NCBI GenBank assembly: GCA_014621425.1 | Contig: JAANBB010000069.1 | Location: 62,001-126,000, forward strand | Direction of reading: 5' to 3' | DNA from: Cylindrodendrum hubeiense | Lineage: Eukaryota > Ascomycota > Sordariomycetes > Hypocreales > Nectriaceae | DNA: 64,000 nt | Shown here: positions 54,762 through 64,000 of the stretch, piece after piece | Position numbering within the stretch: the stretch's first letter is position 1 | Layout: each line of letters starts with the position of its first letter | The notes under the pieces: generated by a model | Told to the model about the DNA's origin: nothing | Database searches by the model: none | Seen by the model: only the letters and a program-made list of their open reading frames with translations | Translations under genes and position numbers: made by a program

Positions 54762-56531
54762 ATGAGACCTTTCAAAGCCTCGAAACGCCCAGGCGGCTTC
54801 ACCAGACCTGCAACAAAGGAAAAGCTAGCTACCACGTCTCAGGTACGGCATTGTCCATTGTTGCTCAAGCTCCATTTACTGTGTTTGGGACTGACCAAAC
54901 AATAGAGTGAACCTTCGACTAGCCGCCGTAGGATCAAAAAAGCCTTCGCTTCACTTACTAGTCGGCTGCATTTCCGTTCCCGCTCCCGTACCCGTAACGC
55001 CCGTCATCACTTTGGCCACCACGGCGATCGCGGAGATCAACGCCACCCGGAATCTCACCCAGAATCCCAGAGAGGTCCCGGTGCATTCTTGAAACGCCAA
55101 CTGACACCTCGATTCACTCTCAATGGTATAGATTTCAGCATCACCTCTCGCAAAGACAGTGCCCGAAAACAAGGCCTTAATAAGCCTCAAATTACCTTGA
55201 CAGTCCGCTGTGCTCTGCCTGGCGAACCCGCAGGACAAGGTCCCCAGGGCTATTCTGAGGGTGGCGGTGGCGGTCAGGGATCCAACCATGAGAGTCCATA
55301 TAATCCTACCCGGTTGATGGGGGCGCGGCCCAACCTGGCAAAAGGGAGAGGCCGCAAGAGGAAGCCGCCAGGAGACGAGCCGCCAAACAGAGATGGCTTC
55401 AAGAAACCGAAGTTTGGTAAGCCCTACAAAAAGCCCCGGGTAGCATGCCCTTTTTACAAGCACGATCGCAAGGCGCACCCAAAATGTCGGAACGCCGAGC
55501 TTCGCACCGTTGCCGACGTCCGACGGCATATTATGAGGGCACCAGCACACCGGCAGCCTACGCACTGCCCAATCTGCAAATGTATCTTCGAGGGCCGCGA
55601 CGACGCCGAACTGCGTCACCGGCTCCATGAGCACATCCGACAACAAGAAAATCCTTGCGTGGAGAGGCATGTCATAGTTCCCGGAGTCACGGAGGACCAG
55701 AAGAAGAAACTAGAAGACAGTAGAAACCGCGCAGGCTCCCTGACGGAAAACTGGTATGAGGTCTGGGAAATCTTGTTCCCCACCGTCCCTCGCCCCAATT
55801 CACCCTACCATACGGGAACCGAAGTTCAAGAGATGTTTGATGAACTCATGGAAAAGTTTCGGGAGTCCGAGCTTGGGCAACAGGTCGCAGCAAAGAACCC
55901 TGCGCATACGGAGCTGGTTCTCTCATCTTTGGATACTTTCATGACGACTTCTGAGACGAGCTCCGCAGGTGTCCCGCTGATCGATGAACCTGCCCCAGCA
56001 CCTGAGGGGCAAAGCCCAATAAATCTAGAGCCCGCACCAGGGAATAAGACCGGGCCACCTATAACAACGATACCTGTGACAGCAACACCTACAACGATAC
56101 AGTCTACAACAATTCAACCTTCCACAATACCTTTAATATCACCTACCGAGCACATGCCGTCGGCGATACGAAGTGACGTCACAGTTTCGGGTACCTACCG
56201 CCCGAGTTCGACAAGTTCAATCCTGGAGGGGGAACATCATTTCCTCAGAGGGTCATTTGAAAGGCATCCGCCAGCACAATTGTATCCCACAAATTCTCCC
56301 TACCAAGCGATTTTTCCACAAGATTATTCCACTCCCGGTTATCTTTCACAGAACACTACTGGAGAGCCCCATGAGTATTCCTATCTTCTGGATGTTGGGA
56401 TTGATGATCCCATGTACAGTCTCCAGAATTTCTTTCCACTTAGCGACCCTCCGGAATTAAACCTGACGTACCTGAAGACGGCCACCCCGCCTCCTCCAGG
56501 ACCATCAACCAGAGCACCACCAGTGCCATAA
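54762..56531 (+). CDS. paired zinc-finger protein, subtype T3 (cassette B)
   Basis: Exons 54762-54842 and 54906-56531, split by a 63-nt intron (GTACGG, branch GACTGACC, acceptor AATAG), give 568 residues. Exon 1 (MRPFKASKRPGGFTRP) and its phase-0 intron match the T3 gene at 32219. The frame is also open upstream to an ATG at 54639, so a longer start is possible. A very basic region with RLHFRSRSRTRNARHH and GRGRKRKPP precedes finger 1 (VACPFYKHDRKAHPKC near residue 206) and finger 2 (HCPICKCIF). Then come VPGVTEDQ, ENWYEVWEILFPTVPRPNSPY and a Thr/Pro-rich disordered tail of over 200 residues with repeated T-T-I-Q-P-like phrases. The basic N-terminus suggests nuclear location. Function unknown. 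Confidence 0.83.
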
Positions 56532-56886
56532 GAATAAATGCGCCGATCACATTCAGTGCCAAATTTAGATTTCCAATGACTGAATCTATCTGATCAGACA
56601 TTATTATATTGTACCACTATCTTGTTTTTTATTTATTTATTATGTAGTAGCGTTGGAGTTCGTCAATAGTTGATTAGGATTGAGTTACGAAAGATGAATG
56701 CATGCACCTGGGCGGGCCCAAGGGTGATTGCAGGATACGCGCTGCACGGTGTTTTCTCGGATGATAAGCAACTGCAATAATATAAACATGACTTTGCCGT
56801 TTGGTTCTCAACATCTGTTTCTCATCCCCGAAGTTGATGTAGCCCTCACTTGCCACATGGTACATAGCCAAGAGAACTGTAATGAA

Positions 56887-56965
56887 ATTAGCCAAACTAA
56901 CAACATCGATCTAGCAGAATTTGATTAGTAGAATGAATGTAGTGTTCTAGTCTTTAAATTGCTGA
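56887..56965. repeat. dispersed repeat, copy 1
   Basis: A 79-nt stretch starting ATTAGCC matches 61004-61082 without gaps at 68 positions. Nine of the 11 differences are transitions, and seven of those nine place A or T in this copy. Confidence 0.85.
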
Positions 56966-57110
56966 TAGCCTACAAGGCTGCTTTGGAATATAACGAGGAA
57001 GCTATCTCATTGACGTCACGTCGACTTGCACGAAGCGGATCTTTTCACGCCCCCCACTCCGTCGCGCCCTATTACAGACCGCTTCGCAGCCCTCCCCATT
57101 TGACATCCAC

Positions 57111-57124
57111 TACGAAGCTGCGTA
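57111..57124. promoter_or_regulatory. TACGCA-N2-TGCGTA palindrome, one mismatch
   Basis: TACGAAGCTGCGTA, downstream of both flanking genes, so its use as promoter element is doubtful. It shows that the sequence also occurs outside the promoters of the cassettes. Confidence 0.4.
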
Positions 57125-57379
57125 GTGTTATAGTTCAGTCGATTTATGCCAGTCATGGGTGCGCGCTCTAGTCTAAAAATGCACTTTTTATTTTCTATAT
57201 TCTCAACGTATCTTAAACTAAAGAGTATCTAATGGTAATTTCTATAAAGATCAGTTCGGATTTATCCCCCACAAAAGCCTGTCGATACGTTATGGTGTAT
57301 AGGCTGGATGAAAAAGGGGTTTAAACCATCATCTGCCACATAACGGTTCTGCTAGTCCAAGGAATATAAGACAAGTGAG

Positions 57380-59026
57380 TTAAATGAGGTATCGGATGAA
57401 CAGTGTCCAGGCAGTCGCAACTACTGCTACCAAGAGGCATAAGGTAACAATTGTAACCCATTTCACAGGCGTTCGCCTTGTCAACGGATCCGAATTGGGG
57501 TCGATGATATCAGCCTCCCTAGCCTCCCGTCTCTTGCGCGTCAGGGTCAACGACTTGCCAATGTATTTAAAGTCGATGATGATGTAAATGAGACCGAGGA
57601 CGAAGCCCCAAGACTTGATGCCGATGGCCATGAGCAGGACTTTAGAGTAGCCCATATTCTTAGTGCCGTCTTGCAGCAGACCATAAACAACATCCGTCTT
57701 TAAATTAATCAGCTTCCCAATCCTGTTTTCAAAAGGAAATCATCCAGTATCACTTACGATAGTAGAGTTAGCATTGTTAAATGCACGCCAGACACCGTAC
57801 GCCGTGCCAAGCCTATTCTGGTCCCTCACAAGCAGCGGGAAGCAAATCTGCAGCGGCAGCGCGTTGATCGTATCGGCCAAGCTCGAGAAGACGAGTGCCA
57901 CCATTGGGTGCACGTTGGTGAACCCAAGCAGGGCGCACGAGATGATGAAGAGGATGGGCGCAAAGGCAACATAGTGGAATCGGTGGCCATATCTGTCAAT
58001 GGCCCAGCCGATGAAGGGACTGAGGACAATGCGGATAATCTTGCGACCGGTGGAGAGGTAGCCGGCAACAGCATCAGTGTAACCCTTCATGGCGATGAGA
58101 TCGGCCATGCTGACGTCGATGCCGCCCGCACCACCGTTCTGAATAATCTGGGTTGCGGGTAACATGAGAAACTGCCAGGGCAGGGTGAAAAGGACGTTCC
58201 ACCGGAAGTCGCTGTTGCTCGATGACTTCTTGTTGGCGCTGGTGCGACCGGACGCCAGTCTGTAGTCCTTGGGAACAATGCGCCGCTCGAAGAAGACATA
58301 AAACAGATTGACGAGGAGGGAAAGGAAACAGAAAAAGGCGGGGATCCAAAAAGTCCATCCATACCAACCCGTACCATCGCGGATGGGGATGGCACTCATG
58401 CCGCCCGCCAGGCCGATGGCGTTGGAAACAGCGCTCTCGAGGCCGAAGATGAAGGCGAAGTCGCGTGCGCCAAACCAATGGTAAAACATCTACAAATTAG
58501 CTTCAGTCACACTTAGTGTTTGAAGAGGTCGGATGCAAACCTTGTGTGTCGCAGAGTCGAGGATAGCGACGCCAAGTCCAGTAACAATGTTGCCGGCAGC
58601 GAGAATCCTCCAGATGCTAAGCTGAACACCCACGGCTCCAACGACAGTGCCAATGAAGACGATAAAGGTGCAGAAGATGGTGACGGGGTTGGGCCCGAAC
58701 CAATCCAGGACCATGCCGCCCACGATGGGCAGGATGCTGTTGATAAATGAGTCTGCGCTGGAGATGATGCCGAATTGGGTATTGTTAATACCAAGCTCCT
58801 CGCGGAGCGTGCTCTTGAGCGGACCGAGGGCGGCACTGGACCACTTCTCGCCCATGGGCAGGATGACTATGCATGCAAGCGCAACCCATTTGTACTTCCA
58901 GGGAATGTCCGGAGGGGGAATCTCCTGGGAGTCTTGGATATCCTCGTCGTCGAGGGTCTTGATGAAGGTTTCGGGGGATTCCTTTGCCTCCACGACGGCG
59001 GTTTCAGTCTTGTTGACTGGATTCAT
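57380..59026 (-). CDS. MFS transporter, MFSD1-like
   Basis: The ATG is at 59026 (MNPVNKTETAV; the frame is open to 59113 only with TTG). Three exons, about 59026-58542, 58489-57761 and 57690-57380, give about 500 residues. The N-terminal acidic tail is followed by WVALACIVILPMGEKWSSAA, then GINNTQFGIISSADSFINSI, the first MFS loop GGMVLDWFGPNP, and 12 predicted TM segments. The middle has the FHYVAFAPILFIISCALLGF half with IGWAIDRYGHRFH as the second conserved loop. This layout resembles MFSD1, a lysosomal dipeptide exporter in animals; in fungi a vacuolar place is possible. The last exon ends with a basic KRRREAREADI stretch and one more TM. Substrate unknown. Confidence 0.8.
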
Positions 59027-61399
59027 GGCTAAGAATGGAATATCTGGCTCGGCGCTGGGGAGAAGTGATGGAGGCTGGAGTTGAGGAGGAAGCTGCTGAA
59101 GATCTCTAGACAAGGCGATCTTCCCAAGGTTTTATATTTCTGAGCATCCCCACTCTGTCGTTGGGACTCTTCCCTCATCATGGTGATGACTTGATTGATC
59201 AAGCCAGAGCTAATCAGATTGACAAGGAGTGGAGGCATGACAAAATCGAGAGCGGCCGCCAGACGGGGCGCTAATCAGATCAAGGTCCTACACGAGCTTA
59301 GTGCAAGCGCCCGCACGGGTCGGTTCTTTTTCGCCGCACGATGCTAAGATTCGCCATCAGTTAACCTTCTTGACAAGGCTTCTACTGCTTATATCAACCA
59401 CGTTGCTCACCATTCTGAGAAGACAATTTTTCTTCTTCGTTTCAGAACTTGCATTAAGCTCTTATTAAAATCCAAGGAATTCCATTCCAGTATGTATATT
59501 TCACACCAGCACCCTATTTTACATTAGCCTGAGAAAAGGATTCCAACACCATGAACTCCCTTCCCCCCCGTCGCCAAGATCTTGGCAAGACTCCCACGTT
59601 TGGTCCAACGGGTCCGCGTTGGGTCATTTCATCCTTGTGTAGGCAGTAATTGCCTCATGCCGCAGGAACTCCATGCTTTTGATTGTCGCTGGGGGATTGG
59701 TATTGGGGCGGGACTAAAATAGGGCTGGTTATAAGTGGAGAGGACCCAGAAATGAGAGCAGCCTGGGCAAGAAGCGCGCCCGCCACATCGGATATCCAGA
59801 TGCTTGACGAAATCGACATCTTTTTCCTCCTCGGTAGGTCTGCTGTTAGATGGATAGTACACTCGGGTGAGGTCCTTCGAAGTGAGGCTTGAAGCTGTTA
59901 TCAAGGATCAGCTCACAGTCTGCTGCAACAGAACGGTGTTGACAAGGGCAATAATTAGTTCAACCCCCACATCATTGGATAATTGGCCTTGCGGCTACAG
60001 ATCAAAGACGAGCAGAGCCAGCACCTTATATCAACTTGAAGGGCTGAAATCTACGTTATATGTGCCGTGTTGTACCGTACACTCAAAGGGCTTTTCCGAC
60101 TGCCAAGCCTAATGTTACTAGCATGACCATCGGAATTCTATCTAACTGGAAGATGTAAAAGCTTGGCAGATGGAAGTTAATCAATTTCAGGGAATCTAGC
60201 GCCCCATTACCCCCACCAGCCCACAAAGCCTTTATCCACTCCACCATGCGAGGTCGGAAAAGCAACCGAGCTACCGAACATCCCAGTTCAACATGTCTTA
60301 TGACTTGCTTCTGGTAGGATTTCAAGCGGAGCGGCTCTCACTGCCAGTATCTACACGAAAGTAAGTCGGAGTACTTCCCTTCGGCATCAGCATCCACTTG
60401 AGGTCGATCAGCCATATTAGTAATCTATAAGAGGGAATTAGCTGGCGATAGAATCTGTGGGATATCAGCTTTAGTACGATATGATATCTAGAGAACCCAA
60501 AATTTCGGGTACGAAGGCCAGAAATGTAGGACCGCTCGGAGGGTGGATAAAGGGGAAGATCACGACCGTATTTCAACGCCTTGCCAACACGAAGACCATC
60601 AATTCTTCAGCCAAGCATCTGGTTAGATGCTCTCCCTCCTATTAAACCTTAACCCAAGCCGTTGCAGCGGATAGCTCTGGCAGCAGCCTCACGCACATGG
60701 GACCCAGGGAGACTTGTTGACCACGCTTGGTTAGGGATTCTCCGGGCAAGGGCATCCACTTTAGTTTTATGTCACGATCCTTTTCCCGCTGCTCTAGCAT
60801 CCCTCACATGGCACACGGTACAGGGCTAGGAGGCATATCAGGCTATCTTAGACACGTGGAGATTTACTGTTGAACTATTATATGTCATGAACGCGTCCGT
60901 TAACCTAAATCTCGCAGACATAGCTTCCTAAAACCTACCAGATATCCAGCAATTCGGATGGTATCTATAAGAAATAGTGGTCAAGGGCGATACCTATTAT
61001 GACATTAGCCAAGCCAACAACATCGACCTAGCAGAATTTCATTCATAGAATGAACGTAGCGTTCTGGTCTTTAGATTGTTGACCACGGCTGTATTGGACT
61101 CGGGCATTCAGGGATTTCCCGACACAGGGACACTTGTAGATAAGATGAATTTAGAAGTTAATTAGAGATCTAAAACTGGGGGAAAAAAATACAAATTAAG
61201 AAAGTTATTAAACTTTAATGCCTTAGATTGTGTGAGGAATCTAGAGACGTGTAGAGTCGAGCAGGAGAACTTCCAGCCGAAGGATCAACATGTATCCGCA
61301 TGCTGTGTGGAGACTGTACCTCGCATCCTTGTACAACAATGCTCCAGGCATTCGTCGTTTACCGCAACAGACCCAACCCATGATATAACTTCAAGTTAA
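59027..61399. other. intergenic, 2.4 kb
   Basis: The promoter side of the MFSD1-like gene, then the 3' flank of the ABC-B gene. Minus-strand frames at 60083-60325 and 60322-60576 show no family resemblance. It contains dispersed repeat copy 2 at 61004. Confidence 0.5.
61004..61082. repeat. dispersed repeat, copy 2
   Basis: The partner of 56887-56965 in the same orientation, 4 kb away across the MFSD1-like gene. It keeps more G and C at the differing sites. Confidence 0.85.
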
Positions 61400-64000
61400 T
61401 CAAAGGTTCTGCGATTCACACATCCTCCTATACATCTCACTCTTAACAAGCAGCTCATCATGCGTTCCCATAGCCAATATCCTGCCATTGTGAAAGACAC
61501 AAATGGCATCCGCATAGCGAACAGTTGACAATCGATGGGCAACAGCAATGGTGATTCGATCACCTGTCTTAGCAGCTTCGCTGAGAGCATCTTGAACTAC
61601 TCGTTCTGATTGTGTGTCCAATGCACTGGTAGCCTCATCCAGCAGGAGCAGGCGAGGATTTCGAATCAGCGCTCTGGCGATGGCAATACGTTGGCGTTGG
61701 CCGCCTGAAAGCTGAAGACCATTAGATCCGCAGGGAGTATTAAGACCTTCAGGGAGAGACGAGACAAAATCCCAGGCGTTGGCGGAGCGACAGGCCGCGA
61801 TAACATCTGCCTCGGGGACAGATGATACGTCTTCCGTGGGGAAGCCCATGGAAATATTGTCGCGAATTGTACCAGGATAGAGCTTGGGTTCCTGTTGAAC
61901 CAAGGCGACTTCCTTACGATACAACCAAGGGTTGATTTCGTCTAGATTCTTGCCATCTAGGACCAATTGACCATGCACTGGATCATAGAATCGCTCTAGC
62001 ATTGCAATCATGGTGCTCTTGCCACAACCGGAAGCACCGACAAAGGCAATGAACTGGCCTTGTTTAGTCTGTAATGTTAGGGTTAGCCAAAGATTCAACG
62101 CAAGTGGCATATGATCAATGAGTGGGGAAGGAAGCTATCCTCTGACTTCAATCGACGTACCTCAAGATCAATGCCACGCAAGACACGCGCATCTGGCCTC
62201 ATCGGATATGAAAATTGCACATTGTTGATATCAAGAGTGTTGAATCCATCAGGACCGTTATCACGATTCTCGTCTGTTTCCCGAATGCTAGGAGTAAGCT
62301 GCTCGAGCCAAAACAAATAATTGGCCGCATTGGTTGCCTTGGTCATGCCTAGGTAGCGGTCAGAAAGATCCAAATAGGTGACTTTGGACTTGTACATACT
62401 ACCTGCAAAGCCAAAAAGTATGGAAGCTTGTTGGCCGGAAAAGAAAACTCCCAGGAATGCGACGAAGAAGTTTACCATACTCAATTCGCCGAAAGAGACC
62501 AAACGGCATCCATACCTATTTGATCAAGTGAGTGAGTATTTGGTGCCGGAAGGTTTGGGCTGGGAATGACAAGGATAGGTGTGAACGTACCAGAATCCCA
62601 ACGCCTGGAATGCATATTCAACACTCTGTGTGAATGCGAAGGGGAGCATAATTAGGAAAATTGGCCGCAACGAGTCGGATATCGCATGCTCCAGCTCCTT
62701 GTTATAATCATCAAGAACCGAGTTCTCAATCGCTAGAGAAGATACTGTACGGATGGCATTGATTGCTTCCGAGGCGATTGAGGCACTCATCGAAAATCTC
62801 TTAGAAATCTTTGCGTCCATTGTGGTTTCCATTCGCATGCGAGCATAGCCCGAGGCAAGCAGAGGTGGGAGACCAGCGAAGATGATCACAACGCCCAATT
62901 TCCAACCGTACGCTAGAGCCACAATGCAGCATGATGTAACACCAACGACAGCGGTAAATATAAGAGCGATGTTGAAGCCCATCAGCTCGAAAACAGCTTG
63001 GGGATATGAATCGACCCGGCTTGATAAGGCTCCCGTGGTGTTCTCGGGCCTGTCGAAGAACCGCAGATCTTGCCGAAGCACGTCGTTTATGATCTGTTTT
63101 CGGTACTTGTGGTTTAGTGTCTAGTTTATGATTAGTATCATGATGCCACCCTAACAATTAGACTTAAGTGGCGTCCTACCTGAGCAATCACGTTGGACGC
63201 AAATCCAACTATAAAGTAAACGACGAGACAACCACAAGCCATAGCAAGAAACATCAAAGCGAAGAAGTTACCTTTCTTCTGCATTGCTGAGCCGGTAAAC
63301 TTGAAAACTTCAATGAATCTCGACATCAAGATAGCTTGACCTGGATAAGCAGCCGCTGATACTTCATTAGTCCGGAGTCAATAAGCTTGGGGCTGTCTGT
63401 CTCTTCACTTACCTGCAGCCATACAGGCCAGCGCCAATATAAGATAAGTCAGGTGGAGCTCGGGAGTCGACTTGACTATTTTCCACACGGTCTGTAGAAA
63501 TCCGATGCTATTCCATTTATCGAAATCATCCCGGTCCATGTCAGACTCCAAGCGTCCTTTCGTTGTTGTCGAATATCGCGTCATCGTTCTCTCGTGCCCA
63601 TCATCTTCCATGTCGTCAGCCAACTCGTCTCGGTCGCCTTCCGTGGAGCAATCGCTTTCGAAACCTGAAGTTTCCGAAGTTGACAGATCTTGAGCTTTGA
63701 CCAAGCGCGCGTATGCACCACCCTCCTCCAAAAGGGAATGATGTGTACCCTGCTCAACGATGCAGCCTTTATCCATGACGACGATGTTGTCGGCGTTTCG
63801 GATTGTTGCCAGTTTATGCGCAATAGTGACAGTAGTGCGGCCCTGAGACACATTGTCAAGGGCTTGCTGGACAATTTCCTCAGCGTGCGGATCTAGAGCG
63901 CTGGTGGCCTCGTCGAGCAGCAGGATGCGTGGCTGAGAAATAACGCTTCGAGCAATTGCCACTCTCTGCTTTTGACCACCAGAGAGCAAACCACCCCGCT
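61400..64000 (-). CDS. ABC-B (P-glycoprotein type) multidrug transporter, C-terminal two thirds
   Basis: A multi-exon gene whose 5' part lies beyond the right edge. Visible in protein order: the end of NBD1 with [15 protein letters not shown], Walker [14 protein letters not shown] and the H-loop TIAHKL; a charged linker ([11 protein letters not shown]); TMD2 from [15 protein letters not shown] through [20 protein letters not shown]; and NBD2 with Walker [15 protein letters not shown]-loop [12 protein letters not shown], signature [16 protein letters not shown], Walker [13 protein letters not shown] and H-loop AHRLS. The stop is at 61400. Both half-sites look intact in what is visible. Such full transporters export drugs or peptides (for example the a-factor exporter Ste6 in yeast). 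The absence of Walker A of NBD1 is due to the window end only. Confidence 0.93.

Larger units (their letters stand above)
56532..57379. other. intergenic, 0.85 kb between convergent genes
   Basis: The 3' flanks of T3 and the MFSD1-like gene. It contains one copy of a dispersed repeat (56887-56965) and one palindrome relative at 57111. Confidence 0.5.

Noticed and set aside
57908..58162. Plus-strand frames over the MFSD1-like gene
   Set aside because: Shadows of a well-supported minus-strand transporter.
60083..60576. Two minus-strand frames between the MFSD1-like and ABC-B genes
   Set aside because: No recognisable domain and no connecting splice sites.

Overview
The window is nuclear DNA of a filamentous ascomycete, most likely a eurotiomycete of the Aspergillus/Penicillium kind. 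The evidence is the fungal gene content (Zn2Cys6 regulators, a CYP505 P450-reductase fusion, a full-size ABC-G pump, a HET domain) and introns of about 40-130 nt with GTRNGT donors and CTRAC-like branch sites. No operons, tRNAs, rRNAs, CRISPR arrays or intact transposons were seen. Gene models below were assembled by eye from reading frames and splice signals.

Left part (1-30.7 kb): the 5' end of an SRPBCC gene, a small NAD(P)-binding protein, a Zn2Cys6 regulator, an unrecognised zinc-ligand-rich gene that looks broken by frame changes, a multi-pass membrane protein, a 2EXR/F-box-like protein, a CYP505 self-sufficient fatty-acid hydroxylase, a PDR-type ABC-G pump divergent from a second Zn2Cys6 regulator, and an APC-family permease. 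About 2.8 kb without a recognisable gene follows.

Middle and right (30.7-56.5 kb): the most unusual part. Six genes encode one uncharacterised family with a paired C2H2/C2HC zinc finger followed by a W-x3-W-x3-F...P-x3-Y segment. They fall into three subtypes (T1, T2, T3), each present twice, and a small gene family (S) is also present twice. Cassette A is T1(+) T3(-) S(+) T2(+), at 30.7-37.7 kb. Cassette B is T1-HET(+) T2(-) S(-) T3(+), at 46.9-56.5 kb. The T3-S-T2 block of A is therefore exactly inverted in B. In B the T1 protein is fused to an N-terminal HET (heterokaryon incompatibility) domain. Palindromes of the form TACGCA-N2-TGCGTA lie in the matching intergenic spaces of both cassettes, in front of S, T3 and T2. 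I read this as an old duplicated, co-regulated module, possibly of allorecognition or cell-death type. That function is inference.

Between the cassettes is a plausible sulfonate/sulfur-use group: a Dal5/Soa1-like MFS transporter, a divergent TauD-type 2-oxoglutarate dioxygenase and a small beta-carbonic anhydrase. The right end holds an MFSD1-like transporter and the 3' part of an ABC-B (P-glycoprotein type) pump that runs off the window.
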